From Streptomyces rhizosphaerihabitans (lineage in GTDB: Bacteria; Actinomycetota; Actinomycetes; Streptomycetales; Streptomycetaceae): 64,000 bases of DNA. Under the pieces are notes generated by a model. It saw nothing but the letters and a program-made list of their open reading frames with translations. It had not been told where the DNA came from and made no database searches. Shown here piece by piece: positions 7,999-15,711 of the stretch (positions within the stretch are counted from its first letter, which is position 1; every line of letters begins with the position of its first letter). The stretch lies in the NCBI RefSeq assembly GCF_025399795.1, contig NZ_JAODTZ010000022.1, positions 1-64,000 on the forward strand, in the 5' to 3' direction. The translations under genes were made by a program, and so were the position numbers.

Positions 7999-9921
7999 AT
8001 GACGGACTCGCAGGCCGCGGAGCAGGCCACGGAAAACACCGGCACCGACGAGACGGCCGGTACCGACGCGGCGGTCGGCGTGGCCGCGGCGACCGACGCG
8101 GACCTGACGTCCGCCGCCGACCCCGAGGACACGACGGCCGGCGACGGCACGGCGAGTACCGAAGACACGGCGGGCGTCGGCGACACCGCGGGCAGCGAAA
8201 GCGCCGCGGGCGGTGACGACACCGTGAGCGTCGCCGACACCGCAGCCGTCGGCACCGCAGCCGTCGGCACCGCAGCCGTCGACGGCACGGCCGCCGTCGT
8301 CGCGGGCCCCGACGCGTCCGCGCCCTCCGGTGCCGTCGGCACCAACCCCCTCGCTCCCGCCCCGGCAGGCGCCCGTACCGCCGCCGACGTGGTCACCCCC
8401 GAGCTCGTCGCGCAGCTCACCAAGGGTGTGGCCGGGTCCGGGCGGACCGCCAACCACACGCCGTTCACCGGCGAGAAGCTGGCCGACGTGCCCGAGTCCA
8501 CCCCGGAGGACGTCGAGAAGGCCTTCGAGCGGGCCCGTGCCGCCCAGGTCGCCTGGGCGGCCACCCCTGTACGGCAGCGCGCCGCCGTCCTGCTCCGTTT
8601 CCACGACCTCGTGCTCGCCCGGCAGGCCGAGGTGCTGGACCTCATCCAGCTGGAGACCGGCAAGGCCCGGCTGCACGCCCACGAAGAGGTCCAGGCCGTC
8701 GTGGTAGCCGCGCGGCACTACGGACGCAAGGCGCCCTCGTACCTGCGCCCCAAGCGGCACGCGGGCGCGGTCCCCACCCTCACCAAGGTCACCGAACTCC
8801 GCCACCCGCGCGGTGTCGTCGGGCAGATCGCGCCCTGGAACTACCCGCTGGAGCTGTCGGTCGGGGACGCGCTGCCGGCCTTCGTCGCGGGCAACGCGGT
8901 CGTCATGAAGCCCGACACCGAGACCTGCCTCACCGCCCTGTGGGCGCGGGACCTGCTCATCGAGGCCGGGCTGCCCGCCGAGATCTTCCAGGTCGTCATC
9001 GGGGAAGGGCCGGTCGTCGGACCCGAGGTCGTCAAGCACGCCGACTACGTCTCCTTCACCGGGTCGACCCGGACCGGCCGCGAGGTCGCCCAGGGCGCGG
9101 CCGCCCGTCTCGTCGGCGTCTCGCTCGAACTCGGCGGCAAGAACGCCATGGTGGTCCTCGAGGATGCCGACCTCGACAAGGCCGCCGCGGGCGCCGTCCG
9201 CGCCTGCTTCTCCTCCGCCGGCCAACTCTGCATCTCCATCGAGCGGTTGTACGTCCACGAGTCGATCGCCGATGCCTTCGCGGAGCGGTTCGCAGCCCGG
9301 ACCAGGGCCATGCGGCTCGGCACATCCCTGGCGTACGGGGCCGACATGGGGTCGCTGGTCGGGGAGCGGCAGCTGGAGACCGTGACGCGGCACGTCGAGG
9401 AAGCCGTGGCCAAGGGGGCCAGGGTCGTCGCGGGCGGTGTCGCCCGGCCCGACATCGGCCCGTACTTCTACGAGCCCACCATCCTCGACGGAGTGGAGGC
9501 CCCGATGGCCGTCTGCGCCGAGGAGACCTTCGGACCCGTCGTCTCCCTCTATCGGTTCAAGACCGAGGACGAGGTCGTCGAACTCGCCAACTCCACGTCG
9601 TACGGCCTCAATTCGTCCGTCTGGACGAAGGACGGGCGGCGCGGTCGCGCGGTCGCGGCCCGGCTGCGGACCGGCACGGTGAACGTCAACGAGGGGTACG
9701 CGCCCGCGTACGGCAGCGTCCAGTCGCCCATGGGCGGCATGAAGGACTCCGGCCTCGGCCGCCGGCACGGCTCCGAGGGCATCCTCAAGTACACCGAGGC
9801 GCAGACCGTCGCCCACCAGAGGCTGCTGCCGATGGCGCCGTCCCTCGGCATGGACGACGAGAAGTACGCGGCGTTCATGAGCCGGAGCCTGAAGGTCATG
9901 AAGGCGTTCCGGCTGCGCTAG
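7999..9921 (+). CDS. succinate-semialdehyde dehydrogenase (NADP+) with long acidic/Ala-rich N-terminal extension
   Basis: Aldehyde dehydrogenase superfamily enzyme that oxidises succinic semialdehyde to succinate, linking GABA degradation to the TCA cycle. The ALDH core starts near residue 125 and shows APWNYP, the cofactor-site FTGS, LELGGKN with the catalytic-base Glu, and FSSAGQLC with the nucleophile Cys (~410). The protein is 640 residues, while typical streptomycete homologues are about 100 shorter (from memory). The excess is a Thr/Ala/Asp/Gly-rich tract at residues ~8-110 partly built from a 15-bp repeat. A TACCCT hexamer ends 7 bases before ATG 7999 and no good ribosome site is visible, so a leaderless mRNA is possible. 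A GMC oxidoreductase follows 83 bases downstream. Confidence 0.9.
   Translation: MTDSQAAEQATENTGTDETAGTDAAVGVAAATDADLTSAADPEDTTAGDGTASTEDTAGVGDTAGSESAAGGDDTVSVADTAAVGTAAVGTAAVDGTAAVVAGPDASAPSGAVGTNPLAPAPAGARTAADVVTPELVAQLTKGVAGSGRTANHTPFTGEKLADVPESTPEDVEKAFERARAAQVAWAATPVRQRAAVLLRFHDLVLARQAEVLDLIQLETGKARLHAHEEVQAVVVAARHYGRKAPSYLRPKRHAGAVPTLTKVTELRHPRGVVGQIAPWNYPLELSVGDALPAFVAGNAVVMKPDTETCLTALWARDLLIEAGLPAEIFQVVIGEGPVVGPEVVKHADYVSFTGSTRTGREVAQGAAARLVGVSLELGGKNAMVVLEDADLDKAAAGAVRACFSSAGQLCISIERLYVHESIADAFAERFAARTRAMRLGTSLAYGADMGSLVGERQLETVTRHVEEAVAKGARVVAGGVARPDIGPYFYEPTILDGVEAPMAVCAEETFGPVVSLYRFKTEDEVVELANSTSYGLNSSVWTKDGRRGRAVAARLRTGTVNVNEGYAPAYGSVQSPMGGMKDSGLGRRHGSEGILKYTEAQTVAHQRLLPMAPSLGMDDEKYAAFMSRSLKVMKAFRLR
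8239..8283 (+). repeat. 15-bp tandem repeat, 3 copies, in SSDH N-terminal extension
   Basis: Three nearly identical units of ACCGCAGCCGTCGGC encode TAAVG repeats. They lie in the low-complexity extension absent from typical homologues. Confidence 0.85.
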
Positions 9922-10004
9922 CCCTACGGCCCTTCACGGGCCCTCGGCAACGATCCACGGTTCTCAAACAGTTCTCAAACGGTTCTCGACGAGGAGAGCG
10001 GCAC

Positions 10005-11813
10005 GTGTCACAGGAGAGCTCTGTCCAGGAACAGCCGGACGAGGGAACGTACGACTACGACGTCGTCGTCGTCGGCTCCGGCTTCGGCGGCTCCGTCACC
10101 GCCCTGCGGCTGACGGAGAAGGGGTACCGCGTTGGTGTCCTGGAAGCCGGCCGTCGCTTCACCCGCGACACGCTCCCCAAGAACTCCTGGGACATCAAGA
10201 ACTACCTATGGGCCCCGCGGCTCGGCATGTACGGCATCCAGCGCATCCATCTGCTGGGCAACGTGATGGTGCTCGCGGGCGCGGGCGTCGGCGGCGGTTC
10301 CCTCAACTACGCCAACACCCTCTACGTACCGCCGAAGCCCTTCTTCGAGGACCCGCAGTGGAAGGACATCACCGACTGGGAAGGGGAGTTGAAGCCGTAC
10401 TACGACCAGGCCCGGCGCATGCTGGGTGTACGGCTCAACCCGACGATGACCCCGTCGGACGTGCACCTCAAGGCGGCTGCGGAGCGGATGGGGGTCGGCG
10501 ACACCTTTCACATGGCGCCCGTCGGCGTCTTCTTCGGTGACGGACAGGACGCTGACGGGTCCGCCGGGGCGAAGCCCGGCGAGGAGGTCGCCGACCCGTA
10601 CTTCGGGGGCGTCGGACCCTCCCGCAAGGCCTGTACCGAATGCGGCGAGTGCATGACCGGCTGCCGCCACGGCGCCAAGAACACCCTCAACGAGAACTAT
10701 CTCCACCTCGCGGAGAAGGCGGGTGCGGTCGTCCATCCCATGACGACCGTCGTGTCCGTCACCGACGACTCGCGGGGCGGGTACGCCGTCCGGACGCTGC
10801 CGACGGACGAGCGGCGCAAGGGGGAGGGGCGGACCTTCACGGCGCACCGGGTCGTGCTCGCGGCCGGCACCTACGGCACCCAGACGCTGCTGCACCGCAT
10901 GAAGGCGGGCGGCCAGCTGCCGTACCTGTCGAAGAGGCTGGGCGAGCTCACCCGCACCAACTCCGAGGCACTGGTCGGCGCGCAGACGGACAACCGCCGT
11001 TACCGCAAGGCGCACGGGACGCCCAGGGCCGACTTCACCCAGGGTGTGGCCATCACGTCCTCGATCCACCCGGACGAGAACACCCACATCGAACCCGTCC
11101 GTTACGGCAAGGGCTCCAACGCGATGGGCGGCATGTCCATCCTCCAAGTCCCCTACGCCGAGGGCTCGTCGAGGGTGGCCGGGTGGCTGGTCAACGCGGC
11201 GAGGCATCCGCTGCTGATGCTGCGGTCGCTGTCCAACCGCCGCTGGTCCGAACGCACCATCATCGGGCTGGTCATGCAGTCGCTCGACAATTCCCTGACG
11301 ACGTATCTGAAGCCGAAGGGTGCGGGCAAGGGGCTGTTGACGGCACGTCAGGGGCACGGTGCGCCCAACCCCAAGCAGATCAGGGCCGCTTCGCAGGCCG
11401 CCTCCGTCATCGCCGAGGAGATCAACGGCTTCGCGGGCAGCAACGTCGGCGAGCTGATGGGCACCCCGCTCACCGCGCACTTCCTCGGCGGCTGCCCGAT
11501 CGGCGCCGGTGCGGAGGAAGGTGTCATCGACCCCTACCACCGGCTCTACGGCCACCCGGGCATCTCCGTCGTCGACGGTGCCGCCGTCTCCGCGAACCTC
11601 GGCGTCAACCCGTCGCTCACCATCACCGCGCAGGCCGAGCGGGCCATGTCGTTCTGGCCCAACAAGGGCGAGGCCGATCCACGTCCGGCGCCGGGAGCCG
11701 CGTACGAGCGTCTCAGGGCGGTGGAGCCGCGCCGGCCCGCCGTCCCCGCGGACGCCTTCGGCGCACTGCGGCTGCCGTTCCTGGGTATGCCGGCGGTGCC
11801 GCCGAAGCCGTAG
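10005..11813 (+). CDS. GMC-family FAD oxidoreductase (cholesterol-oxidase-like)
   Basis: FAD-dependent oxidoreductase of 602 residues. The dinucleotide-binding motif VVVVGSGFGGS is at ~18-28. A Cys-rich segment (CTECGECMTGC, ~212-222) is typical of the GMC subgroup seen next to aldehyde dehydrogenases in actinobacteria. The C-terminal HFLGGCPIG and NPSLTITAQAE segments belong to the FAD/active-site fold. GTG 10005 was chosen because GAGGAG lies nine bases upstream; the longer open frame is an antisense shadow of SSDH. The substrate is unknown (a sterol or other alcohol). The 83-base spacing to SSDH suggests cotranscription. Confidence 0.88.
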   Translation: MSQESSVQEQPDEGTYDYDVVVVGSGFGGSVTALRLTEKGYRVGVLEAGRRFTRDTLPKNSWDIKNYLWAPRLGMYGIQRIHLLGNVMVLAGAGVGGGSLNYANTLYVPPKPFFEDPQWKDITDWEGELKPYYDQARRMLGVRLNPTMTPSDVHLKAAAERMGVGDTFHMAPVGVFFGDGQDADGSAGAKPGEEVADPYFGGVGPSRKACTECGECMTGCRHGAKNTLNENYLHLAEKAGAVVHPMTTVVSVTDDSRGGYAVRTLPTDERRKGEGRTFTAHRVVLAAGTYGTQTLLHRMKAGGQLPYLSKRLGELTRTNSEALVGAQTDNRRYRKAHGTPRADFTQGVAITSSIHPDENTHIEPVRYGKGSNAMGGMSILQVPYAEGSSRVAGWLVNAARHPLLMLRSLSNRRWSERTIIGLVMQSLDNSLTTYLKPKGAGKGLLTARQGHGAPNPKQIRAASQAASVIAEEINGFAGSNVGELMGTPLTAHFLGGCPIGAGAEEGVIDPYHRLYGHPGISVVDGAAVSANLGVNPSLTITAQAERAMSFWPNKGEADPRPAPGAAYERLRAVEPRRPAVPADAFGALRLPFLGMPAVPPKP

Positions 11814-12010
11814 CCCGAGCCCCGGCCGCTACGACCCCGCCGAGCCGGAGCCCGAGCCCAGGCCCAGGCCCGGTGCGGCCCCGCCCGAGCCTGAGACCCG
11901 CCCGAGCCCGAGCCCCGGCCGGAACGGCCCCGCCCGAAGCCCGAGCCGGTAACCCGAAGCCCAGCCCGAACCGGGCGTCGAACCCGAACTGCGGCCCCCG
12001 GACAGCGAAA
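11814..12010. repeat. CCGAGC-rich low-complexity spacer
   Basis: The gap after the GMC gene is filled by degenerate CCCGAGCCC/CCCGAAGCC motifs with no convincing gene. It ends at the strong hairpin at 12011. Confidence 0.6.
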
Positions 12011-12048
12011 AGAAGGACCCGCGCCCCCCTCCGAGCGCGGGTCCTTCT
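12011..12048. terminator. bidirectional hairpin terminator between convergent genes
   Basis: A perfect 14-bp stem (AGAAGGACCCGCGC and its complement) encloses a 10-base loop. It sits between the convergent GMC oxidoreductase and the LAETG protein gene. Confidence 0.85.
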
Positions 12049-12120
12049 CTATGTACGGCTGCTTCCGGTTCTTCCGACTTCTTGCGAGGCTGCTGCCCGC
12101 GTCGGTCGTGCCGGGCCGTG

Positions 12121-13107
12121 TTACGCGGTCGTGCCACCGGACTTGCGGCGACGGACGACGACCAGCGCACCCGCACCGGCGACGACGGCGATACCGCCGG
12201 CGAGGCCGATCATCGGGAGGGCGGAGCTGGAGCCCGTCTCGGCGAGGCTGCCGTCGACCTGAGGCGTGTTGCTCTTGTCGGCAGGCTTGTCCGAGACCGG
12301 AACCTTGCCGCCTTCCTGCGGCTTGGTGCCGTCGGTGTCCGTGCCGGCCGCGACGATCTGGAACTTGTAAGCGACCTCGCCGAAGCCGGCGCACTCCGCG
12401 TCGGCGTCGCTGTAGATGCTGGCGCCGAGCGAGAAGCCGGCGCCGACCGGGGCGCTGGACTTCACATTGATGCGCAGCGGGACGTCGACCTCGTAGTCGG
12501 GCTTGAGCTCGGGGGTGTAGCCGACAAAGCCGAACGCGGCCCCGTCGGAGTCGACGTTCTCCCAGGCCTTGTCCTCCGGGTTGTACGCCTGGAGCTGGAC
12601 CTGCTTGCTCCGGAAGAGGTCCTCGCCGTCCTTGTCGGAGGACGCGGCGGCGAAGTAGCCGAGGTCGCTCAGGGTGGAGTCGGAGTTGTTGAACACGTTC
12701 AGGGAGAACTTGTGCCAGCCGCTGCCCGCCGCGATCTTGCCCGGCAGGCCGGTGATGGACACCTGGACCTTGGAGTCCGAGCACTCGGAGGGCTCGGGCT
12801 CCGGGGACTCCGACTCGGAGGTGCTCGGCGCCGGGGACGACGCCGGAGCGGAGCCGCTCGGGGCCGGAGCGCTCGCGGACGGGGATGTGGGCGTGGACGC
12901 GGGCGTGGACGTGGGGGCGGAGGCCGACTCTGTGTTGGACGACGGCTCGGGAGTGGTCCCGGGCGCGCTCGGCGACGCGGACTCGGACGTGTTCACGCTC
13001 GGGGACGGGCTTTCGTCCGCGAACGCGGCCGGCGCGACCGACAGCAACGCGAGCGGTGCTATGACAGCCGTCGCGGCCGCAGTGGCCATGGCACGGCGAA
13101 GCTTCAT
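12121..13107 (-). CDS. sortase-anchored cell-wall surface protein (LAETG)
   Basis: Secreted 328-residue protein. The signal peptide has an RR-containing n-region and a likely cleavage after AFA (~30). A Ser/Pro/Thr-rich stalk (~31-105) leads to a globular region (~110-260). The C-terminus is a classic sorting signal: LAETG (288-292), a hydrophobic segment and a final RRRK cluster. LAXTG signals in Streptomyces are cleaved by class E sortases, so the protein should be covalently linked to peptidoglycan. The globular domain is not recognised beyond similarity to other LAETG proteins of the genus. It is divergent from the next gene, with a 222-base shared promoter region. Confidence 0.88.
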   Translation of the reverse strand: MKLRRAMATAAATAVIAPLALLSVAPAAFADESPSPSVNTSESASPSAPGTTPEPSSNTESASAPTSTPASTPTSPSASAPAPSGSAPASSPAPSTSESESPEPEPSECSDSKVQVSITGLPGKIAAGSGWHKFSLNVFNNSDSTLSDLGYFAAASSDKDGEDLFRSKQVQLQAYNPEDKAWENVDSDGAAFGFVGYTPELKPDYEVDVPLRINVKSSAPVGAGFSLGASIYSDADAECAGFGEVAYKFQIVAAGTDTDGTKPQEGGKVPVSDKPADKSNTPQVDGSLAETGSSSALPMIGLAGGIAVVAGAGALVVVRRRKSGGTTA

Positions 13108-13329
13108 GAAGACCTCGGATGTCCGGTGCGCCGTGAACTCGTGGCGCGCATATGGCGTTTATGGGTGAGGCCTCCGCGTGTGGGGCGCGGGTGTGGCCGT
13201 TGGTTCTGCAGGTGTGACCGGCGAAACCTGTGAAGGGTTGTCCTCCGGCTCACAGAATTCTTATGTGGCCCGAGTCACACCCTGGTCCGACTTGCGTACG
13301 CCCGTTCGAGCCGCTTACAAATTGGCTTC

Positions 13330-14535
13330 GTGTCTGACAAGCAGCCCGGGGAAACCGGCGAACCGACGGTTCCTGACGACGTGTGGGAACGCTTCGCGGC
13401 GGACAGCGAACGCGACATCCGCGACTCGGCCCCCAAGGAGCCGTCCGCCCGGGCGCGCATGGTGACGGAGCGGCTGCGGCTGCAGGACGCGCGGGAGGCC
13501 GAGCGGGCCGCCCGCCGTGCCGCCCGGAAGGAGGTGCGGCCGGCCGCGCAGCCCGAGGGCTGGCGGACGGGCCCCGCCTGGCGCGAGATGGACGGGCGCT
13601 CGGCCCGGCGCCGCAAGCTGTGGGCGATCCTCGGGATCCCGCTCGCCGTCGCCGTGGCGGTCGTCGCGATGAAGCCGTCCCTGCTGCCGGGCAATCCCTT
13701 CGGCTTCTCGGCCGGGTCCACCTCGGCCAAGTCCCCCTCGACCGGCCCCACGCTGCCCGCCGAGACAGCGGCCCCGACCGCGCCACCCTCCGCCCCGGAC
13801 CCGCAATCACCCACCAGGGAACGCCCGTTCGCCGGATCCCCCGCCGAGCGCTGGGCCACCGGCGCGCCCGCCGTCGTCGTCCCCGAGGCCACCCCGGTCG
13901 GCTCCCTCACGAAGGAGCAGGTGGCCACCGCGCTGAGGCAGACCAAAAACCTGCTCGTCGGGGCGAACCTCGATCCGGCGACCCTGCGCGGCGAGCGTCC
14001 CGAGGCGGCGATAGCCGTCCTCGACCCCAAGCAGCCCCACATGGTCGACGACATCGACCGCATGCTGCGCTCGCCGGACAAGAAGCACGATCCGGTCACC
14101 CTGTTCAGCCGCTTCGACCCCGATGAGGTGCGCCTGGTCGGGCACGTCGTCAAGACGCGGGGCCGGATCACCTTCAAGGCGGGCAAGGACGGCTCCGTCG
14201 CCATCCACGCCGACTACACCTTCGTCTACCCGGTGTCCCCGGTCGACGGGAACGCGGACGAGGTGACGCGCACCATCGTGCGCCGCGTCCTCGATGTCAT
14301 CTTCCTGGACTCGAGGAAATTCCGGGTCACACCGGGCAAGGTGATGATCCGTCAGTACGACCAGAACATCGGCAACTCCGCCTGCGACGTCTACGACGGC
14401 TTCCTGCACCCGCAGTTCGACTCGACCGCACCCACCGGCGCACCGCCGACCGGCCCGACCACCGACCCGTACGACCGCAGCCGTGACCTCTCGGCCTCTC
14501 ACAGGGAAGACTGCGGCACGGTGTCCCGCACCTGA
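13330..14535 (+). CDS. conserved hypothetical single-pass membrane protein
   Basis: 401 residues from GTG 13330. An Arg/Ala/Glu-rich cytoplasmic part (1-95) contains a likely helical stretch around residues 35-75. One membrane helix follows (~100-118, LWAILGIPLAVAVAVVAM), then a Ser/Thr/Pro linker and a C-terminal extracytoplasmic domain (~175-380) with acidic and aromatic content. I do not recognise a named family. The gene stands alone between a divergent LAETG gene and a strong hairpin. Confidence 0.78.
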   Translation: MSDKQPGETGEPTVPDDVWERFAADSERDIRDSAPKEPSARARMVTERLRLQDAREAERAARRAARKEVRPAAQPEGWRTGPAWREMDGRSARRRKLWAILGIPLAVAVAVVAMKPSLLPGNPFGFSAGSTSAKSPSTGPTLPAETAAPTAPPSAPDPQSPTRERPFAGSPAERWATGAPAVVVPEATPVGSLTKEQVATALRQTKNLLVGANLDPATLRGERPEAAIAVLDPKQPHMVDDIDRMLRSPDKKHDPVTLFSRFDPDEVRLVGHVVKTRGRITFKAGKDGSVAIHADYTFVYPVSPVDGNADEVTRTIVRRVLDVIFLDSRKFRVTPGKVMIRQYDQNIGNSACDVYDGFLHPQFDSTAPTGAPPTGPTTDPYDRSRDLSASHREDCGTVSRT

Positions 14536-14586
14536 CGCCTCCGCGCCCCGGCGTCCGCGTTCGGGCGTCCGTGCTTCCGGCACGTC

Positions 14587-14623
14587 GAAGGGCCCCGCGG
14601 GCCGGATGTCCGCGGGGCCCTTC
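14587..14623 (+). terminator. hairpin terminator
   Basis: Perfect 14-bp stem GAAGGGCCCCGCGG with a 9-base loop, 52 bases after the membrane-protein stop and followed by TTCC. Confidence 0.85.
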
Positions 14624-15098
14624 TTCCGACAGCACCGACGTCAGGGCGGCGCCGGTGCCTTGAAGCGGCGCCGGGGATACGCCGCTGGTCGCGGTAGTGG
14701 CCGCCGGTCGCGCGCGGCGGCGCACGAGGGCGCGCACGTGATGCCGACCCTGAACGGTTTCCGTCGGTCGGCCCCGGGCGTCCCCGGGGCCGACCGTTCT
14801 CTTGAGTGACCGGGCTGCTGTCCCCTGCCGTCCGGTCACACCACCTGGAGCGAGGTCCCACGACGCACGGCACGATCCGTGCGTCTCATCGTTCCAGCGA
14901 AGCCACGCGTGGTTCCTTCGGGCCCGCCCCTGGCTGACACGGACACCAGAAGAAACGAAGTCCGCGGCACCCGGGTCACGCGCCGTACGGGTGAGAGGGA
15001 ATGCGTACGTGCGTACGCCGGGTACCGGACCCCGCGTACCGGACGCCTTCGCCCGTCGTCGCGTCCCGTCGCCCGTCGTCGTACTCCGCCTCCGGGAT
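14624..15098. other. gene-free spacer with a second hairpin
   Basis: Between the membrane-protein terminator and the 3' end of chorismate mutase I see no credible gene. Open frames here lack streptomycete codon bias. The only clear element is the hairpin at 14765-14796. Confidence 0.6.
14765..14796 (+). terminator. second hairpin terminator-like structure
   Basis: Perfect 14-bp stem CGGTCGGCCCCGGG with a 4-base loop, followed by TTCTCTTGAG. It lies 142 bases beyond the first terminator with no gene between. Confidence 0.6.
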
Positions 15099-15383
15099 TC
15101 AGACCCGGCCACGGCACAGTTCGAGCAGGGTCATGGCCAGCGAGGTGCCCGGCTTGCCGAGCGCCTCCCGGTAGTGGCCGAGGATCTCCATCTCGCGGGA
15201 CAGGTTGACCCGTCGGCCGCCGGAGGTGATCCGGGCCTCCTGGATCACGGCCGAGACGGCCATCCGTTCCTGCACGAGACCGATGATCCGGTCGTCGAGG
15301 GCGTCGATGCGCTCACGGGCACCGGTGATCACATCGGCGGCCTCGTCGGTGCGGGCGCCGGTCTTGTCGAGTACGTCGGCCAT
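15099..15383 (-). CDS. chorismate mutase (AroQ class)
   Basis: Small all-helical enzyme of 94 residues that converts chorismate to prephenate, the first step toward phenylalanine and tyrosine. The AroQ signature is visible: RERIDALDDRIIGLVQERM in helix 1, then SREMEILGHYREALG. The length fits monofunctional AroQ proteins. ATG 15383 is preceded on its own strand by AGAGGAGCCCC. The ~180-base upstream leader holds a Phe/Tyr-containing 23-codon open frame and a strong hairpin, described separately, which suggests control by attenuation. Confidence 0.92.
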   Translation of the reverse strand: MADVLDKTGARTDEAADVITGARERIDALDDRIIGLVQERMAVSAVIQEARITSGGRRVNLSREMEILGHYREALGKPGTSLAMTLLELCRGRV

Positions 15384-15440
15384 GGTGGGGCTCCTCTGTG
15401 GAAGAGATGCCCCGGAGCGGCACGGCCCGGAAACGGCAGA

Positions 15441-15467
15441 CGCCCCGGGCCTTGTCGGCCCGGGGCG
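15441..15467 (-). terminator. attenuator-type hairpin upstream of chorismate mutase
   Basis: Perfect 11-bp stem CGCCCCGGGCC with a 5-base loop, between the leader open frame and the chorismate mutase start. On the minus strand it is followed by GTCTGCCGTTT. It is placed as expected for the terminator of an attenuator. Confidence 0.6.
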
Positions 15468-15491
15468 CCTGGGAAGTCGCTTGTCAGTTGC

Positions 15492-15563
15492 TCAAGCAGC
15501 ACGACCATGGCAGCCGGTGGGCCGGTTGCCATAGGTAAACAGGAAGGTCGTGTGCGTGAGCAT
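15492..15563 (-). CDS. candidate leader peptide (Phe/Tyr attenuation) of chorismate mutase
   Basis: A 23-residue open frame starting ATG CTC ACG with the core FLFTY at residues 7-11 (codons TTC CTG TTT ACC TAT). It ends 25 bases before the hairpin at 15441-15467 and ~110 bases before chorismate mutase. Phe and Tyr are the end products of that enzyme, so ribosome stalling on this cluster could control read-through. No ribosome site is visible. Instead, CATACT lies 6 bases upstream with TTGGCC 18 bases further, so the transcript may be leaderless. I could not identify a convincing antiterminator pairing. This is inference from layout. Confidence 0.5.
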   Translation of the reverse strand: MLTHTTFLFTYGNRPTGCHGRAA

Positions 15564-15569
15564 GACGGC

Positions 15570-15599
15570 AGTATGCACGTCTGCGAGGGCGCCGGCCAA
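15570..15599 (-). promoter_or_regulatory. candidate promoter of the chorismate mutase leader
   Basis: Read on the minus strand, TTGGCC (-35-like), an 18-base spacer and CATACT (-10-like) precede the leader ATG by 6 bases. The match to consensus is partial. Confidence 0.35.
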
Positions 15600-15664
15600 G
15601 CAGGTTCGGATGGTGAGACCCGGGCCCCGAACCCCGGCGGCGCCATGCCCACCGCGGCCCCCGG

Positions 15665-15670
15665 TAGAAT
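15665..15670 (+). promoter_or_regulatory. candidate -10 box of guaA
   Basis: TAGAAT fits the streptomycete TANNNT -10 pattern 41 bases before the guaA start. No clear -35 is visible. Confidence 0.3.
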
Positions 15671-15711
15671 CGGCCGTACACACCCTTTTGCTCACCGCCG
15701 GAAGGCAGACC

